The position numbers and the translations under genes are program-made. 64,000 nucleotides of DNA from Calothrix parasitica NIES-267 (GTDB taxonomy: Bacteria > Cyanobacteriota > Cyanobacteriia > Cyanobacteriales > Nostocaceae), in NCBI RefSeq assembly GCF_002368095.1, contig NZ_AP018227.1:8280001-8344000 (forward strand). The letters run 5' to 3'. This document shows, piece after piece, positions 48,679 through 58,535 of the stretch. The stretch's first letter is position 1; each line of letters opens with the position of its first letter. Under the pieces are notes generated by a model. That model did not search any database. It was not told where the DNA came from and saw only the letters and a program-made list of their open reading frames with translations.

Positions 48679-49557
48679 ATGACTTCCTCAAAAAAAGCTT
48701 CTATTAAATCAGAAATTACAGCAATGCCATCGTGGTTGCGTCGTCCCATTGGTAAAGCTAGCGAACTTTCAACTGTCCAACGTATTATCAAGCAGCGACA
48801 AATACATACTATTTGTGAAGAAGGTCGCTGTCCCAATCGTGGAGAGTGCTATTCACAAAAAACCGCAAGCTTCTTATTAATGGGACCAACTTGCACTAGG
48901 TCATGTGCTTTTTGTCAAGTGGATAAAGGTCATTCTCCAGTTCCTTTAGATCCTGAAGAACCGCAAAAGGTAGCACGAGCTATAGAGCTTTTAGGGTTGC
49001 AGTATGTAGTGTTAACTTCCGTTGCTCGCGATGATTTATCTGATGGAGGCGCAAGTTGGTTCGTGAAGACAATGGAAACTATTCGTCAACTCAACCCAGA
49101 AACTAAAATCGAAGTCTTAACACCAGATTTCTATGGAAAAACAGAACCCATAGAAATTATTACTTTAGCTAAGCCAGCTTGCTATAACCATAATATTGAG
49201 ACTGTAAAACGCTTACAAGGTCCCGTGCGTCGAGGAGCAAAATACCACCGCTCTTTACAGGTATTACAATTAGTTAAACAAATTGACTCCACCATTCCTA
49301 CTAAATCCGGCTTAATGCTCGGACATGGTGAAACAGTTTCTGAAGTCATCGAGACCATGAAGGATTTACGCTATGTTGAGTGCGATCGCCTTACTATTGG
49401 TCAATATATGCGACCTTCACTAGAACATTTACCCGTGCAAAAATATTGGACGCCAGAAGAATTTGAAGAATTAGGCTGTAGGGCAAGTGAATTAGGCTTT
49501 TCTCACGTTCGCTCTGGTCCTTTAGTTCGTAGTTCATACCATGCTGCTATCGAATAG
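48679..49557 (+). CDS. lipA: Lipoyl synthase
   Basis: 292 residues. A radical-SAM enzyme that inserts two sulfurs into octanoyl groups on lipoyl proteins. The auxiliary cluster Cys are Cys46, Cys51 and Cys57 ([12 protein letters not shown]), the radical-SAM Cys are Cys72, Cys76 and Cys79 (CTRSCAFC), and the C-terminal Ser ligand is in [10 protein letters not shown]. All catalytic residues are present. Start at ATG 48679. It precedes the split PsaX-like gene by 145 bases on the same strand. Cyanobacteria often have two lipA copies; which this is cannot be told. Confidence 0.96.
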   Translation: MTSSKKASIKSEITAMPSWLRRPIGKASELSTVQRIIKQRQIHTICEEGRCPNRGECYSQKTASFLLMGPTCTRSCAFCQVDKGHSPVPLDPEEPQKVARAIELLGLQYVVLTSVARDDLSDGGASWFVKTMETIRQLNPETKIEVLTPDFYGKTEPIEIITLAKPACYNHNIETVKRLQGPVRRGAKYHRSLQVLQLVKQIDSTIPTKSGLMLGHGETVSEVIETMKDLRYVECDRLTIGQYMRPSLEHLPVQKYWTPEEFEELGCRASELGFSHVRSGPLVRSSYHAAIE

Positions 49558-49702
49558 TCAACTATCCACAGACTTGTATTAGCAAGCAAGGAGAACAGAA
49601 ACAAGCTTTTAGTGATTTTATGAAAATCTTTTTAACGAATTTCACGAAAAATGGCAGCTATTTGGTATTTGTTAGGAAGTCCTTAAATTAGGAGAAACGA
49701 TT

Positions 49703-52057
49703 ATGGCTGTGCGGCTCGTTTGAATTAGGAACCCAGCGGTCAGCAGATTACTGATGCAAGCAGGTGTATGAATTCAGAAGGCACGCGGAGAATAGATAAC
49801 CTCCAAAACCTTTAACTGTGAAGAGGATACAGGTGCAAGACCTGTCCTTCAAGGGTGAAGTGACTCTCTACCTGACCCCACCGAGCAAGGAACAATCCAC
49901 CAACAGGTGCCAAGCGGAGTGAAGCGGGTGACAGGACGCAATCAGATGTCTACGGGCAACACTGGCGTTAACGAGGAAGAGATAGAATGCGATGGGCAAC
50001 CGCGCATCACTGGTGAAACTGAGTCCTAGAAAAACGTCTTATCGTTGAGCAGCCCACTGACTCCGACATCTTTAATTCCCGCAGCAATAAGTCATATTAG
50101 CTGCAACCCCTGGGAAGATGTCAGGCGAATTGGCTCCACCTAAGTCTCCATAACATCTTCTTTACGGAACGAGTAAAAACGTTAAGTTAGTTCAAAGATG
50201 GTCGAACCTTTGATAGGTGGTGATTCCACGGAAACCTAACTAACGGGTAGGATGCTAACGGAAACTGTTAGCGGGTATTCAGAAAATATATCTTTGGAGA
50301 AATCATGGTTAGACTAGCCCCCTTGGGCAATGAACTTTGGCAACGATTACCATGGAAGAAATTCCGTAGAAATCTGTTCCGATTACAAAAAAGAATATTT
50401 AAAGCTGTAAGAGTTGGTGATATGACGAAAGTCAACAATCTTCAAAAGCTTGTTTTGAAATCCACAGCAGCAAAGTTGTTAGCAATTAGGCAAATAACAC
50501 AGCTTAACGCAGGAAAGAAAACCGCAGGAGTTGATGGGATAAAATCCCTAAACTTTCTACAAAGGTTTGAGGTGTTCTTCCGTTTGAAAAATCTCAGGGA
50601 ATGGAAACCAAGGGAACTTAAGAGGATTCCTATTCCAAAGAAAAACGGAAAAGTCAGGATATTAAGCGTTCCGACCATATTCGATAGAATTTGGCAATGT
50701 TTAATAAAATATGCACTCGAACCAGCCCATGAAGCAACTTTCCATGCCAAAAGTTATGGATTCAGACCGGGTAGAAGCGCTCACGATGCTCAAAAGATGG
50801 TTTTTATGCAACTTAAAAGAATCGGAAACCAATTCGGTACCTCCGACGACGCTAATAAGAAAAAAAGAATCATTGAACTCGATATCAAAAAATGCTTCGA
50901 CCGAATATCACACGAATCTATAATCAAAAGACTCATAGCCACATCTGAGATGAAATTAGGAATACTCCGCTCCCTAAAAGCCGGAGTATTCCCAGGATTT
51001 CCAGAACAAGGTACATCCCAAGGTGGAGTCTTTAGCCCAATACTCGCCAATATTGCTTTAAACGGAATTGAAAATATACACGAAGCCAGCATCAGATATG
51101 CTGACGATGTGGTGTTATTTTTGAAACCGAACGACAATGCTCAGAGGATACTTCAAAAAGTTAAGAAATTCTTAGCCGAAAGAGGTATGGATATAAGCGA
51201 AGAGAAGACAAAGATTACGTCAGCGACAACAGGTTTCGACTTTCTTGACTGGCACTTCAAAGTCCAGAACAATGGCAAGTTCAGAAGTACTCCCTCAGAG
51301 GATAACTTTAAATCTTTTCAAAAGAAAGTCAAAGAAATCATCAACAACTCTAACTATGGTTCCGAAGTAAAAACGCAGAAACTAGCCCCAATTGTACGTG
51401 GATGGCGGAACTATCATAGGTACTGCAAAATGGATGGTTCAAGATTCTCATTATGGTTTATTAAGAAAAGAGCCGAAGCCGTCTTCCGCAAACAAAAGAC
51501 AATTAACAGACATCGCTCTATAGAGTTAGCTAAGAAAGCGTTTCCTACTGTTCCATACTCCGAAAACGACTTCATTAATGTTAAAAGCAACCGCAGCCCT
51601 TACGACGGCGGATTGGTTTACTGGAGTCAAAGGAATAGTAAACATTACGACGGATACACTGTCTCTTTATTAAAGAAACAGAACCATACTTGTAGTATGT
51701 GTGGACATGTTCTGATGAGTGATGAAAATGTAGAATTACATCATCTTGACGGAAACCACCACAACTGGAAAAAAAGTAACGTTTTGGTAATGCACAGAAG
51801 TTGCCACCAGTACATACACATGAGCAAAAGTCCACGGGCTAAGAATATCTAGGAGCTGTATGCGGGGAAACCAGCACGTACAGTTCTGAAGGAGAGGAGC
51901 GGGACACAACGTTCCCTTCGACTCTAACAAAGTTGGTGTAGATGTACCTCAGACAGATGCTAAGGCACCTTTCCCGTACCGCACTTTAATCAGTGCTATT
52001 CTGCTGGCTGGTAATGTATTGGTAGCAGCAATTTACTTTCACGTTATCAATCCTTAA
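49703..52057 (+). CDS. psaX: PsaX-like photosystem I small subunit gene, split by a group II intron
   Basis: Exon 1 is only ATGGCT (49703-49708), after an AGGAGA ribosome-binding site at about 49689-49695. Exon 2 is 51929-52057 and ends in TAA. Joined, they give an uninterrupted 44-residue protein: start MAKVGVDVPQTDAKAPFPYR, then one membrane helix (TLISAILLAGNVLVAAIYF) and HVINP. The helix matches PsaX (FRT-x-LLL-x-NFLVAA-YF pattern), a small peripheral subunit of cyanobacterial photosystem I. Identity is by short-motif memory, so PsaX-like is the safest claim. Production depends on intron splicing. A long hairpin follows at 52275-52324. Confidence 0.68.
50305..51852 (+). CDS. Group II intron reverse transcriptase/maturase with HNH nuclease
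   Basis: 515 residues. The reverse-transcriptase palm has RIPIPKKNGKVRILSVPTIFDR, YGFRPGRSAHDA, ELDIKKCFDRISHE, GTSQGGVFSPILANI and the catalytic YADD at 265-268. The maturase X domain follows (TGFDFLDWHF, IVRGWRNYHRYC). The C-terminal ~50 residues are an HNH endonuclease with CSMCGHVLM, ELHHLDGNHHNW and HRSCHQYIH, which would cut the second strand at target sites. It is encoded in intron domain IV. ATG at 50305 with a TTTGGAGAAATC leader. The enzyme assists splicing and retrohoming of this intron. Confidence 0.96.
   Translation: MVRLAPLGNELWQRLPWKKFRRNLFRLQKRIFKAVRVGDMTKVNNLQKLVLKSTAAKLLAIRQITQLNAGKKTAGVDGIKSLNFLQRFEVFFRLKNLREWKPRELKRIPIPKKNGKVRILSVPTIFDRIWQCLIKYALEPAHEATFHAKSYGFRPGRSAHDAQKMVFMQLKRIGNQFGTSDDANKKKRIIELDIKKCFDRISHESIIKRLIATSEMKLGILRSLKAGVFPGFPEQGTSQGGVFSPILANIALNGIENIHEASIRYADDVVLFLKPNDNAQRILQKVKKFLAERGMDISEEKTKITSATTGFDFLDWHFKVQNNGKFRSTPSEDNFKSFQKKVKEIINNSNYGSEVKTQKLAPIVRGWRNYHRYCKMDGSRFSLWFIKKRAEAVFRKQKTINRHRSIELAKKAFPTVPYSENDFINVKSNRSPYDGGLVYWSQRNSKHYDGYTVSLLKKQNHTCSMCGHVLMSDENVELHHLDGNHHNWKKSNVLVMHRSCHQYIHMSKSPRAKNI
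51853..51888 (+). ncRNA. Group II intron domain V
   Basis: A 36-base hairpin with GAGCTGTATGC paired to GCACGTACAGTTC and a GGGAAACC cap. It starts right after the maturase stop codon and has the AGC-containing catalytic core form of bacterial introns. Confidence 0.85.
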
Positions 52058-52274
52058 GTTGCACCATAGTTTTCCCAGTTCAATATCTTAATTCTAGGTA
52101 CTTGAGCTTAGTCTGAGATTAAAATTGGAGGTTTTCGGGGTTTGCTGTTGACTTGCACGATGGAAAACAAAGTGTATGAAAACTTACTGTAATCCCGAGC
52201 ATGAGGATATTTAGGTTAGCTTTCCGAGCTTAATTACCACCTTTATTCTTGACCCTCAACTTTTATTCAAGCCC

Positions 52275-52324
52275 GTTGCTCGCAAGTTCTTCTTAGAAAT
52301 CAACTGAGAAGAACAACGAGCAAC
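52275..52324 (+). terminator. Long hairpin after the PsaX-like gene
   Basis: GTTGCTCG-CAA-GTTCTTCT ... AGAAGAAC-AA-CGAGCAAC, two 8-base stems separated by a small internal loop. It ends about 270 bases after the stop and is followed by CAATTTTTA. Confidence 0.65.
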
Positions 52325-53106
52325 ACTTCAATTTTTACGCCATTACGAACGAGAAATTATCAAAAATTATCAAAATTTACCGATTATTAGTCTAGCTTTT
52401 CCCATTCACGTAAAGCGTCAAATTTGGGGAGATAATAATTGTAAAGTCTTGTTTTTTGGCATGATTAAGTCCGATTAAAAATAAAAGCATAACTGATAAA
52501 AATTTCAATACATTAGTAAGATTAATGCTTATTTCTAATAATTATTATAGGAAATTATGCTTCATATGCTAGTTGAGAAACTTTTAGCTATCGAATATCC
52601 TAAAAATATAAATATGATTCAAATAATAAAATAATTTATCGGCTTTAGTCCTATATAAGGCTTGTTTATATAGACTATGCAATAGTTAAAATCAGCATGC
52701 TATTCTTTTAGTAAGAAGGTAGTTTTATTTATGAGAACTTTGACAAAAATTATTAAACAATTAGATTAAAGGATTATAAAAACAATAAGCTAAAGCTAGC
52801 TAGAATTTAAACTGGTATAAATTTATTCTACTGCAATAGTTAATAGACATTGGTCTAAATACTGTTTGCGTAGGTATAACCTCAGTTTTAACCATATTGG
52901 TTGAAAAAAGAGTTGTCAGTAAACCGCAAAGCCAGTAAAAATAAATAATCGTGATATTTCAAGAGATAATCGCTATTTTTTTTAGTGACATTTGACACTA
53001 ACAGTTTTAGTTTATATATATAGAAGGGATTGTGCGCTAATATACTCACGTCTATCTAGCGTCAAGCACAGCTAGCTATTAAAATTATTCAGCGGTCGAG
53101 TTGACC
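52325..53106. other. AT-rich spacer upstream of the hybrid kinase
   Basis: About 780 bases with no gene, tRNA or clear repeat. It contains the promoter region of the kinase gene but no motif stands out. Confidence 0.4.
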
Positions 53107-55002
53107 ATGCAGCAGTATTCAAGCTTACAAGAGCAAAACTCACAATTAGATTCCAATTCATCAACAGTTTTGACAACAATGGAACAGCTTCGAGCCGAGT
53201 TGTGGTTGGAACGCAGTTTGAATCAACTGCAAAGTAGACTCAACCATTGTCTAACTGTAGCTATGTCCTACAAGCAAAGTCCATCTTCTGCTAAGGTACA
53301 TTCTCCGATAAGCAATAACTATGAACAAAATACTCAAATAAAACAAACAGAAATTTTTCAAGCAGTAGTTAATGAACTTAGTATTGCATTAAGTTCGAGC
53401 ATAGTAAGCTTTTGTACATCAGGGGAAGTGGCAATTGCAATTGCTCAACCTCAAGAAACTGTTTGCAAGATTTGTTGTACATCTCCTGGTTCAGCAATTC
53501 ATTTAGAAACTTCATCCTTAGCTGTAGATATAGGAAAAGCGAAAAAGTTAGAGTTGAAGTTGAATTCGGAGATAGGATTTAAAGATTTAGAGCAATTAGA
53601 AAATCAAAAACCGCAATCAGCTTGGTGCTTAACCAATGAGTCTTTAGGAATTGTCGCGTGGATAATTACCTCTGTGAAGCCTCTTACAGATTCTTCAGGT
53701 GTGCTTATAATCGAGCAAATCTTAGATTTAATGGCAAAAGCTGCTGTGATATCTATGGAAGCTTTAACTCGACTTAAACAAATAGAATCTTTACAGCAAG
53801 AAGCTCAACAATTCAAAAATCGCAATCAAGAACTAAAACGTACCAATCAACTTAAGAACCAATTCTTGGCGAATACTAGTCATGAGATTCGTACTCCTTT
53901 GAGTTCAATTATTGGTTTTACTCATTTGCTGTTAGCTCAAGGTTATGACCCTACAAAGCAGCGTCATCACGAGTATTTAAATATTATTCAGTCAAGCGGT
54001 AAGCACCTTTTGGCTTTAATTAACGACATTCTTGATTTATCTAAAATCGAAGCGAATCAGTTAGAAGTTAATTGGGAAACAGTCGATTTACCTCAGTTAT
54101 GCCGTAATGTATTAGCTCTAGTTAAGGAGAAGGCTGCAAACAAGGGATTACAAATGCAGTTTGATATAGACTCCAGTATTAAAAATATGGTAGCCGACCC
54201 CCTACGGCTCAAGCAAATACTTTTAAATTTACTGTTTAATGCTGTAAAATTCACCAAAACTGGAACAGTAGGTTTAGAAGTTAATAGTCAAGAAGATTTG
54301 ATGTATTTCACGGTTTGGGATACTGGAATTGGTATTAGTAAAGAAAATCAGAGCGAACTTTTTCAACCATATTTTCAAATTTTTAACGAGAGACATGTAA
54401 ACGGTGAAGAAGGGACGGGTTTGGGTTTAACAGTAACTCGTAAACTTGCCGAAATTCATGGTGGGTGGGTTGAAGTAGAATCTGCTGTAAATAAAGGCTC
54501 GCGCTTTACTATAGTAATTCCTGTGGAACAAAATTCCCATGATAGCGGACAAGAAATCAATACTGTAATTCAAAAACAAACTCAGAAAGATAAGAGCAAA
54601 GACGAAGAAACTAATATACCAGTATCAAAACATTCTTCAGATATTTTATTAGTAGAAGATGATGCTCCTAATGCCGAATTAATTAAAACTTATCTAGAAA
54701 GATTGAAATATAAAGTCACTTGGGTGAAGAATGCTGCCCAAATGTGGAATTTTTTAAGTAAACAAGATTACTCCGTAATTTTAATCGATATTGTTTTACC
54801 AGATGCTAATGGTATTAAATTGGTCGAGCAACTTCGGGAGCATCAGCAATATTCGGACATTTGTATTATTGCCCAAACTGCAATGGCAATGAAAGGCGAT
54901 CGCGATACTTGTCTTAAAGCAGGAGCCAACGATTATATTTGTAAACCGATTGATTTACCGCGATTAGCAACAATGTTATCTCAATATATTACGTTTGATT
55001 GA
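53107..55002 (+). CDS. Hybrid sensor histidine kinase/response regulator
   Basis: 631 residues from the ATG at 53107 (a TTG lies six bases earlier). The N-terminal ~215 residues look like a GAF-type fold without clear motifs and include Cys at 103, 120, 123 and 124 in a stretch CTSGEVAI...CKICC. A coiled coil leads to HisKA with His259 in NTSHEIRTPLSSIIGF; the ATPase core has LLNLLFNAVKFTKTG, WDTGIGI, FQPYFQI and GTGLGLTVTRKL. The C-terminal receiver has LLVEDDAPNAE and Asp in VILIDIVLPDANG, ending KPIDLPRLATML. No membrane segment. A phosphorelay to another protein is expected; no partner is adjacent. Confidence 0.92.
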   Translation: MQQYSSLQEQNSQLDSNSSTVLTTMEQLRAELWLERSLNQLQSRLNHCLTVAMSYKQSPSSAKVHSPISNNYEQNTQIKQTEIFQAVVNELSIALSSSIVSFCTSGEVAIAIAQPQETVCKICCTSPGSAIHLETSSLAVDIGKAKKLELKLNSEIGFKDLEQLENQKPQSAWCLTNESLGIVAWIITSVKPLTDSSGVLIIEQILDLMAKAAVISMEALTRLKQIESLQQEAQQFKNRNQELKRTNQLKNQFLANTSHEIRTPLSSIIGFTHLLLAQGYDPTKQRHHEYLNIIQSSGKHLLALINDILDLSKIEANQLEVNWETVDLPQLCRNVLALVKEKAANKGLQMQFDIDSSIKNMVADPLRLKQILLNLLFNAVKFTKTGTVGLEVNSQEDLMYFTVWDTGIGISKENQSELFQPYFQIFNERHVNGEEGTGLGLTVTRKLAEIHGGWVEVESAVNKGSRFTIVIPVEQNSHDSGQEINTVIQKQTQKDKSKDEETNIPVSKHSSDILLVEDDAPNAELIKTYLERLKYKVTWVKNAAQMWNFLSKQDYSVILIDIVLPDANGIKLVEQLREHQQYSDICIIAQTAMAMKGDRDTCLKAGANDYICKPIDLPRLATMLSQYITFD

Positions 55003-55086
55003 CGAATTAGCTTAACATACTGCACTTACCTCCTCTTAAAATAGAGTAATTAGCTCGCTAAATTTTTGGACTCAGATTAGGAAATT

Positions 55087-55917
55087 ATGAAGATGGAAAA
55101 ATTAGAGCAGTTACAAACTTTATTTAAAGAGATGGAGCAAGCAATAATAGCTTATTCCGGGGGAGTTGATAGTACTTTGGTTGCCAAAATTGCTTATGAT
55201 GTTTTGGGAGATAAAGCTTTGGCTGTAACTGCAAAATCACCCAGTTTATTACCAGAAGAATTGGAAGATGCCAAAATTCAAGCAGCAACCATTGGGATTC
55301 GTCATCAAGTTGTAGAAACTCATGAGATGGATAATCCGAACTATACTTCTAATCCGATTAACCGCTGCTATTTTTGCAAAAGTGAATTACACGATACGTT
55401 AAAACCTTTAGCAAATAAATTGGGCTATCCCTACGTAATTGATGGTGTAAATGCAGACGATTTACGAGATTATCGCCCCGGTATACAAGCAGCAAAAGAA
55501 AGAGGTGCTCGTTCTCCTTTAGCAGAAATTGGTGTTAGCAAAATAGAAGTTCGTCAAATTTCCCAACATTTAGGTCTGTCTTGGTGGGATAAACCAGCAC
55601 AACCTTGTCTTAGCTCTCGTTTTCCCTACGGTGAAGAGATTACCGTAACAAAATTACAGCGAGTAGGAAGAGCAGAGATTTATTTACGTAAATTGGGATG
55701 GGATAATTTACGGGTTCGTTCCGACAACGATACAGCACGTATAGAACTACCACCAGAACGAATTCAAAATTTTGTAGCCAATATAGATTTAAAGTCGGTA
55801 GTATCTGCTTTTCAAGAATTTGGCTTTATTTATGTCACTTTAGATTTAGAAGGCTATCGTAGTGGTAAATTAAATCAGGTTTTGAGTAAAGAAACTTTAG
55901 AAACTGCAAAAAAATAG
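55087..55917 (+). CDS. larE: ATP-dependent sacrificial sulfur transferase LarE
   Basis: 276 residues. The PP-loop is AYSGGVDSTLVAK (about 22-34). LarE adenylylates the P2CMN precursor and supplies sulfur for the nickel-pincer cofactor of lactate racemase and related enzymes. The Cys residues here are Cys94 and Cys97 in NRCYFCKSEL plus Cys174 in AQPCLSSRFP. A three-Cys set like this corresponds to the 4Fe-4S-type LarE rather than the single sacrificial Cys type. No larB, larC or larA gene is in the window, so the cofactor partner must lie elsewhere. Start at ATG 55087; an in-frame second ATG follows at codon 3. Confidence 0.9.
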   Translation: MKMEKLEQLQTLFKEMEQAIIAYSGGVDSTLVAKIAYDVLGDKALAVTAKSPSLLPEELEDAKIQAATIGIRHQVVETHEMDNPNYTSNPINRCYFCKSELHDTLKPLANKLGYPYVIDGVNADDLRDYRPGIQAAKERGARSPLAEIGVSKIEVRQISQHLGLSWWDKPAQPCLSSRFPYGEEITVTKLQRVGRAEIYLRKLGWDNLRVRSDNDTARIELPPERIQNFVANIDLKSVVSAFQEFGFIYVTLDLEGYRSGKLNQVLSKETLETAKK

Positions 55918-56074
55918 AGATTAGCAAAGTAATCAATGAACCTTGTTCCTACTCCCTTGTCTAAATTACGATATTAAACGTCAGTTTACTTATAAGCAAT
56001 AGTAAATAATTGATAATGCACACCTTCAAACTAATAATTAAACTAATAATTGTTTGTTTTTCATCGATTACTTT

Positions 56075-57244
56075 TTATTGCTTTGTGAGTATTAATTCTC
56101 CTTTTCGATTAATATCTATGGCAGACTGAGGAAAATCGGATTTATTTAAATAACGCACTAACTGTACAGTATTAAAATTTTGGTCAATATATGGAATTCC
56201 TTGCCTATCCATCCGTACCGGAATAATTTTTGCTTTTTCAACCTTTCCTTTAGGACTGATTTTAACTTCTAATATCATCGAGTAACCTGCTTGTGCAACA
56301 GTTGATAAAGTCCGATATCCTAAAAAGTTTCCTAAAGAATAAGCAATCAATTTTTCTTTATACATTTCCATTGCTCTAGGAACATGAGGTCCGTGTCCGA
56401 GTACTAAATCTGCTCCTTCATCAATCATTGTCCGAGCAAATTTAATCGAATTCCCTCGATTTTCCCCATAGAAATATTCGGTTTTATTCTTTGTATGTAA
56501 AGCTCCAGTTCCTTCAGCACCTGCGTGCATAGATATAATAACTATATTTGCTTCTTTTCGGGCTTTTCTTACAAGAGCTTTGGCTGCTTCTAAATCATGA
56601 ATAGAATTATAAAATTCATAGGGTGCAAACCCTATCATGGCAATTTTATTGTTGTTTTTATTTAAATAAAGAATTTGATTCTTATGACCTAATGTTTCGA
56701 TACCAACGTTTTTCAGATTATTCATGGTATCTTTGAAACCTGTCATGCCAAAATCTCTTGCGTGATTATTCGCTATGTTGAATACATCAAATCCAGCATC
56801 AGAAAATAAATTGGCATATTCTGGTGGAGAACGAAAAGCAAATACTTGTCCTCTACTAACGTCTTTTGCTGAATAACGATAATTAGTTAAGGTAGTTTCA
56901 AAGTTGCCAAATAAAACGTCAGCTTGACTTAAGTAAGCTTTTACCGATTTTGATATTAGCTGGTTAGAATTACTTGGTAACCTATAATTGGGATAATTTG
57001 TACCTGGAATAACATCTCCAACCGCTTTGATTACAATTGACTTTGCTGTGTTTTTCTTTTCAGTGCTGGGAATTTTCTTTGAATCTTTAGATTCTAAGGA
57101 TGCTATTGCTGTTTTTACCTCAATATCATTTTTTTGCGATGTTTGCACTTGAAAGCGCATGAGTAAACTTATACCTAAACCCAGGGCAAAACAACAACTG
57201 ACAAAGCCAACTGAAAGCGACGCTTTCAGCTTCTGATTTAACAT
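56075..57244 (-). CDS. CapA/PgsA-family protein (metallophosphoesterase fold)
   Basis: 389 residues. The N-terminus has one membrane helix or signal anchor (SVGFVSCCFALGLGISLLM). The family motifs are IKAVGDVIPGTNYPN, FGNFETTL, FDVFNIANNHARDFG, IVIISMHAGAEG, LVLGHGPHVPR and YSLGNFLGYR. CapA/PgsA proteins belong to a calcineurin-like group linked to poly-gamma-glutamate capsule export, but no pgsB/C homologue is next to it. Role may be in cell-surface polymer handling. Single gene with 490 bases of repeat-free sequence upstream apart from one long-loop inverted repeat at 57514-57567. Confidence 0.85.
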   Translation of the reverse strand: MLNQKLKASLSVGFVSCCFALGLGISLLMRFQVQTSQKNDIEVKTAIASLESKDSKKIPSTEKKNTAKSIVIKAVGDVIPGTNYPNYRLPSNSNQLISKSVKAYLSQADVLFGNFETTLTNYRYSAKDVSRGQVFAFRSPPEYANLFSDAGFDVFNIANNHARDFGMTGFKDTMNNLKNVGIETLGHKNQILYLNKNNNKIAMIGFAPYEFYNSIHDLEAAKALVRKARKEANIVIISMHAGAEGTGALHTKNKTEYFYGENRGNSIKFARTMIDEGADLVLGHGPHVPRAMEMYKEKLIAYSLGNFLGYRTLSTVAQAGYSMILEVKISPKGKVEKAKIIPVRMDRQGIPYIDQNFNTVQLVRYLNKSDFPQSAIDINRKGELILTKQ

Positions 57245-57513
57245 ATATCAACTCCTCACACTGTGGCTCTAATCTAACTAAGTGTTTAACGAAATGGTTC
57301 AGTGAGTATGACTGTTTTTATACTTAAAAAATATCTTTTGAGTATATTTATTTAGAAGTATGCTTTTTGGTCAAGCATAATTTAGAGCTTTTGTAGCTGT
57401 AAGCAATGGCTTGAGGTAGATGTGAATGATTACCTATTAATTAAGAAATGGTATCAAAAGTATATTTTATTGCTGATAACTATCTGTATACTTATAAATA
57501 CAAAAACCATAAA

Positions 57514-57567
57514 GAAAGCCAATATCTCTTGCATTTTCCGCACCACAAATTAAATGTATTGGCTTTC
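57514..57567. repeat. Inverted repeat GAAAGCCAATA / TATTGGCTTTC
   Basis: An 11-base exact inverted pair with a 32-base loop. Possible terminator, but not followed by a T-run and not next to a gene end. Confidence 0.45.
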
Positions 57568-57704
57568 GCAGGTCTTATAAATTAAGTCAAATACTGATTT
57601 CCTACTTAAATTAAATCAACTTTTTAAAGGCTAATTACGGATTATTCCGAAAAATCCAACTTCCAAACAGTTCTGATGTCAAAATCGCGGCAAAAATTGT
57701 TAAT

Positions 57705-57842
57705 TTAATTTCAGTTCGGCTTAAGAAGTTGATTCTGCTTTTAGTGGCTGATAAATCTCTCAAACAATGTAATTCCGTTTATAGACACTAAAACCAAGTA
57801 AGGATATAACAAGAGTTTCAGCTTGTCCCGAACTCAAGTTAA
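57705..57842. repeat. MITE-like element, family B copy 1
   Basis: 138 bases from TTAATTTCAGTTCGGCTTAA to the inverted CTTGTCCCGAACTCAAGTTA (A). The interior contains GATTCTGCTTTTAGTGGCTG followed by AATGTAATTCCG. No reading frame. Confidence 0.65.
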
Positions 57843-57933
57843 TTTTTTTTATTCAAGTACCTCAAATACCTTTAATAACTGTTAAAACTACGCAATCAAA
57901 GCTTGAATCTAATATTGAAGTAGTTAAACATAA

Positions 57934-58179
57934 TTAACTTCAGTTCGGGTTAAGGAACTAATTCTATTTTCAATACTGCTTAGTTAAATAATTGAAAAAA
58001 ATTTTTAGATTCTCCAAACCCCCTTTTTAATAACTGTTAGGGAGGATATATTTTGACCGAGCAATATTGATTCTACTTTTAGTGGCTGATTAACGGCTCA
58101 AATAACGTAATTACGTTGATAAATACTATTTTTCATCAACCACGTGATAAGGGTTTCGACTTATCCGAACTCAGGTTAA
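57934..58179. repeat. MITE-like element, family B copy 2
   Basis: 246 bases from TTAACTTCAGTTCGGGTTAA to the inverted TTATCCGAACTCAGGTTAA. Its right part (58063-58179) matches copy 1 in order (GATTCTACTTTTAGTGGCTG, then AACGTAATTACG). The remaining spacer to 58369 holds a CGTCTCCCGGAGGAAGATAG repeat also seen in decayed form at 39310. Confidence 0.65.
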
Positions 58180-58369
58180 GCATTTAAACATAATTAATTA
58201 CACAATGTCCGAAGCCGAGTGGAACGGAGTGAAACCGTCTTCGCAGCGTCTCCCGGAGGAAGATAGCATTCACCTGTTCGCCGTAAGGTGTGGATCGTCG
58301 CAAGTTTTAAAGCTAATCTTCTTAACTTTCAACAAAAGTAAATGATTTTGTTCGCTTACTTAAATTAAA

Positions 58370-58456
58370 CGGAGAAGGGGGGATTCGAACCCCCGATACC
58401 GGTGAAGGTATAACGCATTTCGAGTGCGCCGCATTCAACCACTCTGCCACCTCTCC
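58370..58456 (-). tRNA. tRNA-Ser(CGA)
   Basis: On the minus strand the sequence starts GGAGAGGTGGCAGAGTGGTT and ends with the GGGGGTTCGAATCCCCC T-arm and CTTCTCC, which pairs with GGAGAGG. The anticodon loop reads ACT-CGA-AAT, and a long variable arm is present, as expected for serine. The discriminator is G. CCA is not encoded. It reads UCG codons. Confidence 0.95.
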
Positions 58457-58535
58457 AAAAGGTATATTTTCTCTATCTTAGATAAAATATCATAGGTTCG
58501 TTGAATTTATCAATAAACTAGTGTCAAGTGAAAGA

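Larger units (their letters stand above)
49709..51928 (+). mobile_element. Complete group II intron (2220 bases) in the PsaX-like gene
   Basis: The 5' end GTGCGGCTCG matches the GUGYG consensus. Domain V is at 51853-51888 (GAGCTGTATGCGGGGAAACC onward), domain VI follows, and the 3' end is CTCTAAC with the expected AY. Exon-binding sites are readable: IBS1 TATGGCT (49702-49708) pairs with AGTCATA (50090-50096, one G-U); IBS2 AACGAT (49696-49701) pairs perfectly with ATCGTT (50041-50046). The intron carries a maturase gene. All parts needed for splicing and mobility appear intact. Confidence 0.9.

Noticed and set aside
57705..58369. Possible CRISPR array in the repeat-rich spacer before tRNA-Ser
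   Set aside because: The repeats are few, imperfect and inverted rather than regularly spaced direct repeats; no array with equal spacers was seen in the window.
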